A DNA stretch of 14,105 bases from JANOYY01 sp031418035. Its GTDB lineage: Bacteria; Actinomycetota; Acidimicrobiia; Acidimicrobiales; JANYDT01. Under the pieces are notes generated by a model that worked only from the letters and a program-made list of their open reading frames with translations, was not told the DNA's origin and ran no database searches. This document shows, one piece after another, positions 1-6,314 of the stretch. The stretch spans positions 1 through 14,105 of the forward strand of contig JANOWU010000275.1 of the NCBI GenBank assembly GCA_031418035.1, written 5' to 3'. Position numbers and translations under genes: made by a program. Numbering within the stretch: position 1 is the stretch's first letter; each line of letters starts with the position of its first letter.

Positions 1-477
1 CAGATCGACCGATTCCGCGAACGGCGTCTGGAGGGCATTGATCCCTTCGACGATGACGATCTCTGACGGCTTGAGTGGAGAACCTTCGACGACATCGAAG
101 AGTTCGTGGGAGTACTTCGATACTCCAACGGGCCATGCTCCACTACGAAGTGCACGTATGAACTTGTGAATGGCGTCGTGGTCGTATGTCTCGGGGAAGC
201 CCTTGCGATCAAGCAAACCTCGGGCATCGAGGATGACGTTTGGGAGGAGGAACCCATCCGTGCTGATCGTTTGCGCACGACCGGGTCGTGGTGCGTTCAA
301 GATGGTGCTGAGGTGAGATGCGAACACGGTCTTGCCGACGCCGACGCTCCCGGCGACGGAAACGAGCAGGGCATGTGCGGGCTGGGCCCGGGCGTCGATC
401 GCGACGAGCATCGGTTCTAGCGCGGCGACAAAGGTCGCCGCTTCAGCGGCGCTCATCGGGGCCAGCGTGATTTCCAT
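1..477 (-). CDS. coaA: Type I pantothenate kinase-like P-loop kinase, partial (C-terminal part beyond the left edge)
   Basis: On the minus strand the frame is open from ATG 477-475 to position 1, giving 159 residues without a stop. The protein has a Walker A loop (GSVGVGKT, about residues 43-50). It then has the pantothenate-kinase blocks STDGFLLPN, DARGLLDRKGFPETYD, a KYSHELFDVV segment matching the YSHLIYDV block, and IVIVEGINALQ. These match E. coli CoaA, which phosphorylates pantothenate as the first committed step of coenzyme A synthesis in the cytoplasm. The P-loop lies about 50 residues closer to the N-terminus than in E. coli CoaA, so the N-terminal region is short, or an upstream non-ATG start is used. 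There is no Shine-Dalgarno; TACCTT lies 7 nt before the ATG. It is divergent from the SDR at 634. The fold and family are clear; strict CoaA orthology is less certain because of the short N-terminus and missing C-terminal half. Confidence 0.83.
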   Translation of the reverse strand, partial: MEITLAPMSAAEAATFVAALEPMLVAIDARAQPAHALLVSVAGSVGVGKTVFASHLSTILNAPRPGRAQTISTDGFLLPNVILDARGLLDRKGFPETYDHDAIHKFIRALRSGAWPVGVSKYSHELFDVVEGSPLKPSEIVIVEGINALQTPFAESVDL

Positions 478-484
478 ACCGGTG

Positions 485-490
485 AAGGTA
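485..490 (-). promoter_or_regulatory. Putative -10 element (TACCTT) of the pantothenate kinase gene
   Basis: On the minus strand TACCTT is followed by 7 nt and then the ATG at 477. With no Shine-Dalgarno present, this fits a leaderless or near-leaderless transcript. No convincing -35 was seen. The assignment rests on the same geometry recurring at other genes in the window. Confidence 0.35.
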
Positions 491-575
491 GTCCTTGAGG
501 AGCGTGCAGCGCGGGTCGGCGCGGGTCGGTTGCGTCGTACTCCACGGCAGTAGGCTCGCCGCAGCAACCCACGAT

Positions 576-614
576 CACACCCACGAAGCACACCCACGAA
601 GCACACCCACGAAA
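576..614 (+). repeat. 13-bp tandem repeat, three copies, upstream of the SDR gene
   Basis: The unit CACACCCACGAAG occurs at 576-588 and 589-601, and again at 602-614 with only the last base changed. A further degenerate CAACCCACGAT precedes it. The array sits in the divergent intergenic region and ends 6 bp before the Shine-Dalgarno of the SDR gene, so it probably lies in the 5' leader or promoter zone. Copy number could vary by slippage. Confidence 0.85.
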
Positions 615-633
615 CACGACGAAGGAGCTGGCC

Positions 634-1383
634 ATGGCCAAGAGGATTCTCATCACCGGGGCAGGGTCAGGCTTTGGCCGGTTGGCCGCATTCGAGTTGG
701 CCGATCGCGGTCATACGGTGTTTGCGACCACCGAGACTGCGGCACAGGCCAACGCACTCGCAGGAGAGCGGGCCGACATCACGGCGATGAAGCTCGATGT
801 CACCGATGCCGCCGACGTCGCCCAGGCCGCGACGCTGAACCTCGATGTGCTCATCAACAATGCAGGTGTCGGCGTTCTGGGTCCGATGGCAACGGTTCCC
901 CTCGATAAGGTTCGCCTGTCCTTCGAGGTCAACGTGATCGCCATGGTCGCGATGTGCCAGGCAGTGATTCCCGGGATGGTCGAGCGGGGATCGGGCCGCA
1001 TCATCAACGTGTCGTCGGTCGCCGGGGTGTTGGCGTCGCCCCAGGGCTCGCCGTATTGCATGACCAAACACGCCGTCGAGGCGTTCACCAAGTCGTTGCG
1101 GGGCGAACTCGCTCCCCATGGCATCGATGTCACGAAGGTAAATCCCGGTCCGTACAACACGGGCTTCAACGACCGCATGGTGAATGCGATCCCGCAGTAC
1201 ATCGCCGAAGGTGACACGGCTGCGCGCGAAACGCAGGCCATGGTGGCGGGCTTCGTGCTCTCAAACCAACTCGATCCTGGCGAGGTCGCCCGCGCCCTCG
1301 CCGATTTGTCCGAAGCCGATGAGACACCGCCGGAGTTGTTCCTGCCCGAGGGGATTCGCGAGGCGCTTGCTGCGCTGCTGTAG
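634..1383 (+). CDS. SDR-family NAD(P)-dependent oxidoreductase (classical short-chain dehydrogenase)
   Basis: The 249-residue product has the length and motifs of a classical short-chain dehydrogenase/reductase. The cofactor-binding TGAGSGFG is at residues 8-15, LDV at 54-56 and NNAG at 75-78. N100, S127/S128, Y141 and K145 (YCMTK) form the catalytic tetrad, followed by NPGP at 170-173. Classical SDRs transfer hydride between NAD(P)H and a carbonyl or hydroxyl substrate in the cytosol. The substrate here cannot be told from sequence. The start is set by a strong GAAGGAG at 621-627, 6 nt before the ATG. A 13-bp tandem repeat lies just upstream, and the stop codon falls in the first unit of a 14-bp repeat array. 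The next genes follow on the same strand after 84 bp, but no functional link is obvious. Confidence 0.93.
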   Translation: MAKRILITGAGSGFGRLAAFELADRGHTVFATTETAAQANALAGERADITAMKLDVTDAADVAQAATLNLDVLINNAGVGVLGPMATVPLDKVRLSFEVNVIAMVAMCQAVIPGMVERGSGRIINVSSVAGVLASPQGSPYCMTKHAVEAFTKSLRGELAPHGIDVTKVNPGPYNTGFNDRMVNAIPQYIAEGDTAARETQAMVAGFVLSNQLDPGEVARALADLSEADETPPELFLPEGIREALAALL

Positions 1384-1436
1384 TCGACTCCGCCTAGTCG
1401 ACTCGTCTGGGCGGCTCGTTCTGGGCGGCTCGTAGA
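1381..1436 (+). repeat. Degenerate 14-bp tandem repeat array at the SDR stop codon
   Basis: Read with a 14-bp period the stretch gives four units. Units 1 and 2 (1381-1394, 1395-1408) share TAGTCGACTC. Units 3 and 4 (from 1409 and 1423) share GGGCGGCTCGT, and the exact 14-mer TCTGGGCGGCTCGT is duplicated at 1406-1419 and 1420-1433. All four contain CG(A/G)CTC. The TAG of the first unit is the SDR stop codon. This suggests local duplication by slippage; no terminator-like hairpin with a T-run was seen. Confidence 0.75.
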
Positions 1437-1467
1437 CTCACCTTTGCTGCGTGTTGAAGAGGTTTTG

Positions 1468-1701
1468 ATGTCGGACCCAGAACAAGACGAACGCCCTCCC
1501 GTTTTGGGGCTCGATCATCGCGGTGAGCGCCGGTTGAGCGCCCGCGAATCCGCTGTGTGGTACCTCGTCGCTGCATCGACGTACATCGCCGTTGCGACGT
1601 GGGAAAAGGTGTTGCTCACGTGGTTCATCGGGCCGATGTGGTTGGTCGCCACACTGACCTTCGGGCCGCGGTTGTATGACCGCATGCGAGGGCGTCGATG
1701 A
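1468..1701 (+). CDS. Small hypothetical membrane protein (77 aa)
   Basis: I do not recognise this protein. The ATG at 1468 is preferred because GAAGAGG (1456-1462) precedes it by 5 nt. A longer TTG start at 1444 has no ribosome-binding site. The 77-residue product has a charged, polar N-terminus (about residues 1-28). One long or two short hydrophobic segments follow (about 29-65, including ESAVWYLVAASTYIAVAT and LLTWFIGPMWLVATLTF), then a basic C-terminal end. Its TGA overlaps the ATG of the next gene (ATGA at 1698-1701), so the two are very probably translationally coupled. It may be a partner or accessory subunit of the YdjM-like protein, but that is inference from the overlap only. Confidence 0.72.
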   Translation: MSDPEQDERPPVLGLDHRGERRLSARESAVWYLVAASTYIAVATWEKVLLTWFIGPMWLVATLTFGPRLYDRMRGRR

Positions 1702-2591
1702 GTTGGGCAGCCCATCAGTTCGAAACGTATGCGGTGATGGCGCATCTCCCCAAGAAGATGCTCGGCAAGGTCAGCTACTGGGGCGTGTACCTCGGCGACT
1801 TCTTCCCCGATTTCCTTGCCAAGTTCTGGGTGTACGGCATCACGATCAACGGCAAGCGTTACGGCGCGGCGATTCCGCATCAGTGGCATCGCGGTTGGCC
1901 GGGTATGGGCTTCACGCACACGCTCGGGTTTGGTTTGGTTCTGGGGGTGATCCTGTGGTTCTGGAAGCGCAATCGGGCGTTGACCGTCGGCTTCATCCTC
2001 GGGTATGCCGCGCATGCCCTGACCGACGTGAACGACAGCGTCGGTACCATGCTGTTGTTTCCGTTCAGCACCTTGAACTGGACCGTTCAGACGTGGGCGT
2101 ACGCCGCCACGGCGAAAGGCGGAAAGTACCTCGACGCTGCTGCGTATTACTCGAGTCTCGGGCTCGTGATGGATCTCCTTTGGCTGGTGGTTGTCGTCTT
2201 TTCGTGGCGGGTGTTGACCCGTGAGTACTGGCGCACGCACATCGTGCCTCCCGACGCGCACCTGTGGGCGAAGTTGGGCCGCTGGTTGCCGGAGCGGGGG
2301 CTTTTGGCGCTGTATCGGGCGACGTTCTTCTTTGGGTTGTGCCGACTGATCGGTTGGAATCTCTATGCACACGTACTGGCGACGCCGACGATCAACGGTG
2401 TTACGCGTCGTGGCTATCCGTTCGATCTTTCCTGGACGGGACCGTGGTGGATCGACGCCCGCTCACTTCCCCACGTCAACCCGTGGATCGTCATGCCCGT
2501 GGTGCTCTTGATCCTCGTGACCCTGTACTTCACGTTGGGTCGGATGTGGGAATGGTTCGGACGCCACGAGAATCCGCGTCCGATTTCGTGA
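1698..2591 (+). CDS. YdjM/DUF457-like membrane-bound metal-dependent hydrolase
   Basis: The 297-residue protein has several hydrophobic segments and a spaced set of His/Asp residues. These are GDFFPD (D34, D38), HQWHRGW...GFTH (H61, H64, H74), and GYAAHALTDVND..GT..LFPFS (H106, D110, with PFS at 122-124). The pattern of an early D, then HR...TH, then H..xD followed by G(T)..L.PF is typical of YdjM-type inner-membrane metal-dependent hydrolases (PF04307, DUF457). Their substrates are mostly unknown. The first ~125 residues fit this pattern. The remaining ~170 residues, with at least two more hydrophobic segments (about 160-178 and 260-285), extend beyond the usual core and are not recognised. 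It overlaps the 77-aa membrane protein upstream by 4 bp. The family call is by motif memory; catalytic function is not demonstrated. Confidence 0.62.
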   Translation: MSWAAHQFETYAVMAHLPKKMLGKVSYWGVYLGDFFPDFLAKFWVYGITINGKRYGAAIPHQWHRGWPGMGFTHTLGFGLVLGVILWFWKRNRALTVGFILGYAAHALTDVNDSVGTMLLFPFSTLNWTVQTWAYAATAKGGKYLDAAAYYSSLGLVMDLLWLVVVVFSWRVLTREYWRTHIVPPDAHLWAKLGRWLPERGLLALYRATFFFGLCRLIGWNLYAHVLATPTINGVTRRGYPFDLSWTGPWWIDARSLPHVNPWIVMPVVLLILVTLYFTLGRMWEWFGRHENPRPIS

Positions 2592-2753
2592 TGCGCTGTG
2601 GTGTGACTCGGCCCCCATGCCTAGGCCGACCTGACCCGGCCTGACCCGCTCTAGCAGGGTGATGAAAATCCTACGTTTCGACCGTTCGCCAAACACAGAT
2701 TGGCTGGTCAACGAAATGCGCTGAGGTCGGAAGGGAGGTTTTTCAGAACCCTG
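2592..2753. other. Convergent intergenic region with a 10-bp tandem repeat
   Basis: This region lies between the ends of the YdjM-like gene and the MFS gene. CCTGACCCG(G/C) is repeated in tandem at 2630-2639 and 2640-2649. No strong hairpin with a T-tract and no credible small gene was seen; only weak short complementarities (GGTT/AACC near 2737-2750) occur close to the MFS stop. Confidence 0.4.
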
Positions 2754-4304
2754 CTATTCGGCCTGAAGGACTTCGGACAGCCCGGATCGGTTACGAAGTG
2801 GGAGCTCCGGCATTGCGACAGCCCAAGCGATTCCGCCGACCATGCAGAGCACCGAAAGGACCTGGATTCGGCCGACGCCGGTGGCTACAGCATTGACGAC
2901 GGCCTCCCGAAGGTCGGGAGGCAACGCCGCGATCTTCTTCGGCTCACGGAGCAGACTCACCGCTTCATCAGCGCGCATACCGGTTCGCCGGGGAATCTCG
3001 GATCGAATGGTCTTGTTGAGGACAGTGCCCGAAATCGCGAGCATGATCGACCCGCCGAGGGTTCGGAAAAACATGATTGTCGCTGTGGCCACACCCATGT
3101 CTCGAATCTCGCAGGCGTTCTGCGTTGCTATCGAGGTGGTGGTGTAGGTCGAGCCGAACCCGAGGCCCATCAGGAACAAGACGGGAACAAACAGGAGATA
3201 CATCGTTCGGTTGAAGATGAGGACCGCGAGAATGGCCAACCCGATACTGGCCATGATGGAACCGACTACGGGAAATCGCTTGTAGTACCCGCGGGCGGCA
3301 ATCATTCGCCCGGTCGTGGTCGAGCTGATCACGACGCCGACCATCAGCGGGAGTGAGCGTAGGCCCGCCTCCGTCGGTGATACGAACAGTGCGTCTTGAA
3401 AGAAGACCGACATGTAGTTCGACGCCCCGAAGCTCACCGCACCGGCACAGGCGCCCAGCATCGCGCAGCACAACACCACCCGATTGCGGAACAGGCGCAA
3501 CGGAATCATTGGTTCCGACGCGCGTCGCTCCTGGAAGACGAACAGGGTGAGCACGACTGCAGCAACGCCGAGCAGGATGAGGGAGCGTCGGTTGGTGAGA
3601 CTCGTACGGCCCTCCTCGAGGCCGATCATGAGCGCGGCGAGTCCGATCGAGAGGAGGAACGCTCCGAGCACGTCGAGTTTGGCCTTGCGCTTCGCGAACG
3701 GCAACTGAAGCGATCGATGGAGGAACAACATGAGAAGCGGACACAGCGGCACGTTGATCAAGAAGATCCACGGCCAGGTCCACCTATCAATAATAAGTCC
3801 ACCTATGAGTGGTCCGGCCAGTGCCGAGCCGGCGAAGGCAAGCGTGAAGTAGCCGACGTACTTACCTCGAACCCGGGGCGGCAACACGTCGCCGACGATC
3901 GCGAACGCAAGGGCCTGTATCGCGCCTCCACCGATCCCCTGGACGGCTCGCGCGGCGATGAGTTGGACGATCGATTGCGAGATGCCACAGAGCAGCGAGG
4001 CCACCGCGAACGTGGCCATCGAGATCTGAAAGACCGTCCGGCGGCCGTACAAATCGGAGAGCTTTCCCAGCAACGGCGTGGCAATCGTGGAGGTCACGAT
4101 GTAGGAGGTCATGACCCATGACAGTTGTTCGAAAGCGTTGAATTGCCCCGCAATGGTTGGGAGGGCAGTAACCAGAATGCTGGTGTCGAGCGCCGAAAGG
4201 CTGACCGAAGCGATGAGCGTTCCGAGAAGAATATGCAGCTGACGAGTCGGGAGACCGGTTTCCGTTTCGGCAGCGTCCGGGCGATTCGTTTCGGTTAAGA
4301 CCAC
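2754..4304 (-). CDS. MFS transporter, DHA2 (EmrB/QacA-like, 14-TM) family
   Basis: The product is a major facilitator of about 516 residues with many hydrophobic helices across its whole length. Diagnostic motifs, numbered from the GTG start, are LDTSILVTALPTIA (39-52), motif A GKLSDLYGRR (80-89), ARAVQGIGGGAI (118-129) and the DHA2-type GPLIGGLIIDRWTWPWIFLINVP block. Such proteins use the proton gradient to export drugs or other small hydrophobic molecules across the cytoplasmic membrane; the substrate here is unknown. GTG 4304 is preferred. A TTG start at 4457 would add 51 Arg-rich residues that look non-coding and would run through a pair of dyad operator-like sites. TAGGGT lies 5 nt before the GTG and there is no Shine-Dalgarno. 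It lies 190 bp downstream of a Crp/Fnr gene on the same strand, which may control it. Confidence 0.9.
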   Translation of the reverse strand: MVLTETNRPDAAETETGLPTRQLHILLGTLIASVSLSALDTSILVTALPTIAGQFNAFEQLSWVMTSYIVTSTIATPLLGKLSDLYGRRTVFQISMATFAVASLLCGISQSIVQLIAARAVQGIGGGAIQALAFAIVGDVLPPRVRGKYVGYFTLAFAGSALAGPLIGGLIIDRWTWPWIFLINVPLCPLLMLFLHRSLQLPFAKRKAKLDVLGAFLLSIGLAALMIGLEEGRTSLTNRRSLILLGVAAVVLTLFVFQERRASEPMIPLRLFRNRVVLCCAMLGACAGAVSFGASNYMSVFFQDALFVSPTEAGLRSLPLMVGVVISSTTTGRMIAARGYYKRFPVVGSIMASIGLAILAVLIFNRTMYLLFVPVLFLMGLGFGSTYTTTSIATQNACEIRDMGVATATIMFFRTLGGSIMLAISGTVLNKTIRSEIPRRTGMRADEAVSLLREPKKIAALPPDLREAVVNAVATGVGRIQVLSVLCMVGGIAWAVAMPELPLRNRSGLSEVLQAE

Positions 4305-4309
4305 GCTCG

Positions 4310-4315
4310 ACCCTA
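4310..4315 (-). promoter_or_regulatory. Putative -10 element (TAGGGT) of the MFS gene
   Basis: On the minus strand TAGGGT is followed by 5 nt and the GTG at 4304. It may drive a leaderless message, with the two dyads at 4369 and 4421 lying upstream as activator or repressor sites. Weak evidence alone. Confidence 0.3.
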
Positions 4316-4368
4316 ACCTCGCCTTCCGTCCGAACACCAAGCGGCGCCGACGCACCGGCGGCGGAAGT

Positions 4369-4384
4369 TGGCACCACCGTGCCA
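4369..4384. promoter_or_regulatory. Operator-like dyad 1, TGGCAC-N4-GTGCCA
   Basis: This is a perfect inverted repeat (6-bp arms, 4-bp centre) centred about 72 bp upstream of the MFS GTG. A near-identical dyad follows at 4421-4436. The outer pattern TG..A......T..CA matches the outer positions of the Crp/Fnr-type 16-bp palindrome, and a Crp/Fnr regulator is encoded immediately upstream. The binding protein is inferred, not shown. Confidence 0.55.
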
Positions 4385-4420
4385 CGATGTTCCCAAAATG
4401 ACGCGCAAATCCAACCAACC

Positions 4421-4436
4421 TGGCACGATGGCGCCA
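4421..4436. promoter_or_regulatory. Operator-like dyad 2, TGGCAC-N4-GCGCCA
   Basis: This is a second copy of the dyad with one arm mismatch, centred 52 bp (about five helical turns) from dyad 1. The extended arms 4367-4384 and 4421-4438 are also inverted copies of each other (16 of 18 positions). The spacing suggests two protein dimers on the same face of the DNA, or a looped or stem structure. Confidence 0.5.
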
Positions 4437-4494
4437 ACCACTCCACGGCGAACCCAAACGAACTGAGCGGCCAACCTAATGGTCGTGCGGTGGG

Positions 4495-5151
4495 TCACGC
4501 GTGGTGTGCGCTTTTCCTTGCCACGTCGAGAACGAGGTCGACGTCGTGCACGGTGATTCGGTTCCGGCCGGTTTCGATGGCGCCCGACTCGCGCAGAGGT
4601 GCCAGGGATCGGGCGACTGCTTCTCGGGTGCAGCTCACCCAGGCCGCCAATTCATGCTGGGTGATCGGCAACTCCACCGGACCCGACTTCGGCCCGTGGC
4701 GGCGGAACTTCACGGTGAGTTCGACGAGGAGGTTGGCGACTCGCTCGCCGACGTGCTCCGACGCGACGGCACCGGCCCGACTGTTTGCAATGCGGAGGTG
4801 TTCGGCCAACTCCCGTAGGACCACCATCGGCAGGTTCGGGGTTTCTTCGAGAGCGGCGAGGAATTCCGCGCCGGTCATCTGTGCCGTGACGGTTCGGGTC
4901 ATCGCAACCGCGGTCGCCGAGCGTCGGCCACCGTCGAGCGCCGAAAGTTCGCCGAAGGCTTGTCCGGCGGTCTTGGCGCCCAACACGATCTCGCGTCCGG
5001 TGGGGGTCGTCACGAAGAGGTTGATTCGACCCGATACGCATGCGTACACGGTTCGTGATTCGTCACCCTCGTGAAAGAGAACCCGGTTCGGGCTGTACTC
5101 CACTCGCCGACCGTGGGTCGAGATGAGTTCGGCGAGGGTTGGGTGTGTCAT
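4495..5151 (-). CDS. Crp/Fnr-family transcriptional regulator
   Basis: With the start at ATG 5151 the product is 218 residues, a usual Crp-family length. The N-terminal half is a cyclic-nucleotide-binding beta-roll. FGELSALDGGRRSATA (66-81) matches the phosphate-binding cassette, with the Glu and Arg that contact cAMP in E. coli CRP. A dimerisation helix (about 105-145) precedes a C-terminal winged helix-turn-helix (about 161-200, ITQHELAAWVSCTREAVARS as recognition region). It probably binds cAMP or a similar nucleotide and DNA, but the ligand is not proven. The start is chosen because the upstream gene's TGA overlaps this ATG (TGATG, 5153-5149). A longer ATG start at 5241 would add 30 poorly conserved residues. 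The only transport gene downstream is the MFS exporter, with twin dyads between them. Confidence 0.9.
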   Translation of the reverse strand: MTHPTLAELISTHGRRVEYSPNRVLFHEGDESRTVYACVSGRINLFVTTPTGREIVLGAKTAGQAFGELSALDGGRRSATAVAMTRTVTAQMTGAEFLAALEETPNLPMVVLRELAEHLRIANSRAGAVASEHVGERVANLLVELTVKFRRHGPKSGPVELPITQHELAAWVSCTREAVARSLAPLRESGAIETGRNRITVHDVDLVLDVARKSAHHA

Positions 5152-5462
5152 CACACGGAATCGGTTGTCCCGCCCAACGCCACGACGCCACGGCGTCGGG
5201 CCAGACCCACCGAACGACGCTCCCACGGTTCGGGTGACCATCGTGCAGCGGCATCAACGACCTCGGGACCGAGAACCTCAACGGGGTCGAGATCGAGCGT
5301 CCGAAGGAACGCCACGGTGTTCGCGTGCTCACCGAGCACGTCGATCGGCCGAACCCATCCGGCGACTGCGAGTCGGTTGTGGATTGGTCGTTTCAACACT
5401 GCGCCGGCCGCCAGCACCTGACTTGCAACCACGTCGAACGTCGAAAGGCAGTTTGCGCACAT
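5151..5462 (-). CDS. Small hypothetical protein with N-terminal CxxC (103 aa)
   Basis: I do not recognise a named family. The 103-residue protein begins MCANCLSTFDVV: Cys2 and Cys5 form a CxxC at the extreme N-terminus, followed by a hydrophobic or amphipathic stretch (about 8-22). The rest is soluble-looking and ends in an Arg-rich tail. It is believed real because its TGA overlaps the ATG of the Crp/Fnr gene by one base (TGATG), it has an ATG start, and TAGGTT sits 6 nt upstream, the same arrangement as other promoters in the window. AAGGG just before the ATG is too close to be a good Shine-Dalgarno. A redox or metal role linked to the Crp/Fnr regulator is possible but speculative. Confidence 0.62.
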   Translation of the reverse strand: MCANCLSTFDVVASQVLAAGAVLKRPIHNRLAVAGWVRPIDVLGEHANTVAFLRTLDLDPVEVLGPEVVDAAARWSPEPWERRSVGLARRRGVVALGGTTDSV

Positions 5463-5468
5463 ACCCTT

Positions 5469-5474
5469 AACCTA
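5469..5474 (-). promoter_or_regulatory. Putative -10 element (TAGGTT) of the CxxC-protein/Crp operon
   Basis: On the minus strand TAGGTT is followed by 6 nt and the ATG at 5462, so transcription would start at or next to the start codon. No clear -35 was recognised. Confidence 0.4.
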
Positions 5475-5546
5475 GACCCGGCGACGTGGGGAGGAAAGTG
5501 TCGCGAGGTGAGGGTTCCTGTCGGTTCGTCGGGTAGAACTACAGGG

Positions 5547-6242
5547 ATGAGTTCGGTGGTGACGGCGATGACGTGGAACATCCACGGGAGTGCGAAGCCG
5601 AGTCTTCGAGGGCTCGCCGACTGGATCGAAGGATGCGGGGTTTCGTTGCTGTTCCTGCAGGAGGTCCAGCAGCGCCAGGCCGCCCGGCTCGCCGAGATGC
5701 TCGGGTGGACGTCGCATCGATGGTCGCTGAAGCATGCGCCGGTGGTGAAGCCGCCGGAAGGCTTGGCGATTCTGAGCACGTACCCGATCACGGCGATGAC
5801 GACGACCGTGTTGTCGGGTCGAGTTCTCCCGACCAACTACCGACGCCGGATTGCGCAGCGAGCGATCCTTCAACTCCCGAAGCAGGACGTTTCGGTATGC
5901 AATGTGCACTTAGCTTCCGGGAACACCGACGAGCGACCGCGTCAGGTGGCCCGTTTGCAAAAGGTGTTGGCGGGAGTGTCGGTACTCGGTGGCGACTTCA
6001 ACGACAGGCCCTTTAGCGAGACACTGGAGTCTCTGACCCGTCTGGGATTCCAGCGCGCCGAGTCTGATCCGACTGCTTGGGCGATACGCGATGGGTCAGG
6101 ACTCCCGTCGCTGGTGATCGATCACATGCTTGTTCGTAGCGAAACCGGTATTCAACGCGCGCGTACCTTTTCTCACGACGAGGTTCGCGAACTACGAAAG
6201 CTGTCCGATCATCTTCCTGTGGTTGCTCAGCTCCACTGGTGA
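5547..6242 (+). CDS. Endonuclease/exonuclease/phosphatase (EEP) family hydrolase
   Basis: The 231-residue product carries the full EEP (DNase I-like) set. It has TWNIHG (N11), LLFLQEV (E39, metal-binding Glu), GLAILSTYPI (72-81), NVHLASG (119-125), GGDFND (D150, N152), IDHMLV (D192, H193) and LSDHLPVVAQL, with catalytic SDH at 220-222. These enzymes are Mg2+-dependent phosphodiesterases or phosphatases acting on DNA, phosphoinositides or other phosphoesters; the substrate is not deducible. The start at ATG 5547 is set by where EEP homology begins. An upstream extension to 5325 overlaps the divergent CxxC gene and looks non-coding. No signal peptide is seen, so it is probably cytosolic. The start lacks a well-spaced Shine-Dalgarno (GGG abuts the ATG). 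Confidence 0.88.
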   Translation: MSSVVTAMTWNIHGSAKPSLRGLADWIEGCGVSLLFLQEVQQRQAARLAEMLGWTSHRWSLKHAPVVKPPEGLAILSTYPITAMTTTVLSGRVLPTNYRRRIAQRAILQLPKQDVSVCNVHLASGNTDERPRQVARLQKVLAGVSVLGGDFNDRPFSETLESLTRLGFQRAESDPTAWAIRDGSGLPSLVIDHMLVRSETGIQRARTFSHDEVRELRKLSDHLPVVAQLHW

Positions 6243-6314
6243 ACGAACCCGTTACGACGCGTAGGATCAGCTGCCACACCACACTCGTTGGGTGGCGCGT
6301 AGGGGGAGGACGTC

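Noticed and set aside
332..908. Plus- and minus-strand frames around the pantothenate kinase and first SDR genes
   Set aside because: They are shadow frames overlapping genes with clear family motifs, lacking ribosome sites and recognisable domains.
2592..2753. Possible intrinsic terminator between the YdjM-like and MFS genes
   Set aside because: Only 4-bp complementarities and no T-tract were found; the evidence was too weak to call.
4369..4384. Sigma-54 promoter (TGGCAC start of the -24 box)
   Set aside because: The GC of a -12 box is not at the required distance, and sigma-54 is generally absent from actinobacteria.
4305..4457. N-terminal extension of the MFS protein to a TTG start
   Set aside because: The 51 extra residues are Arg/Trp-rich, unlike MFS N-termini, and the region holds two operator-like dyads.
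5143..5156. GTGTG-N4-CACAC palindrome over the Crp/Fnr start codon, at first sight an autoregulatory CRP site
   Set aside because: The spacer is 4, not the 6 of TGTGA-N6-TCACA, and the bases are largely dictated by the overlapping stop/start codons and the Thr-His codons.
5325..5546. N-terminal extension of the EEP protein
   Set aside because: It runs antisense through the CxxC mini-gene and the intergenic promoter; EEP homology begins only at 5547.
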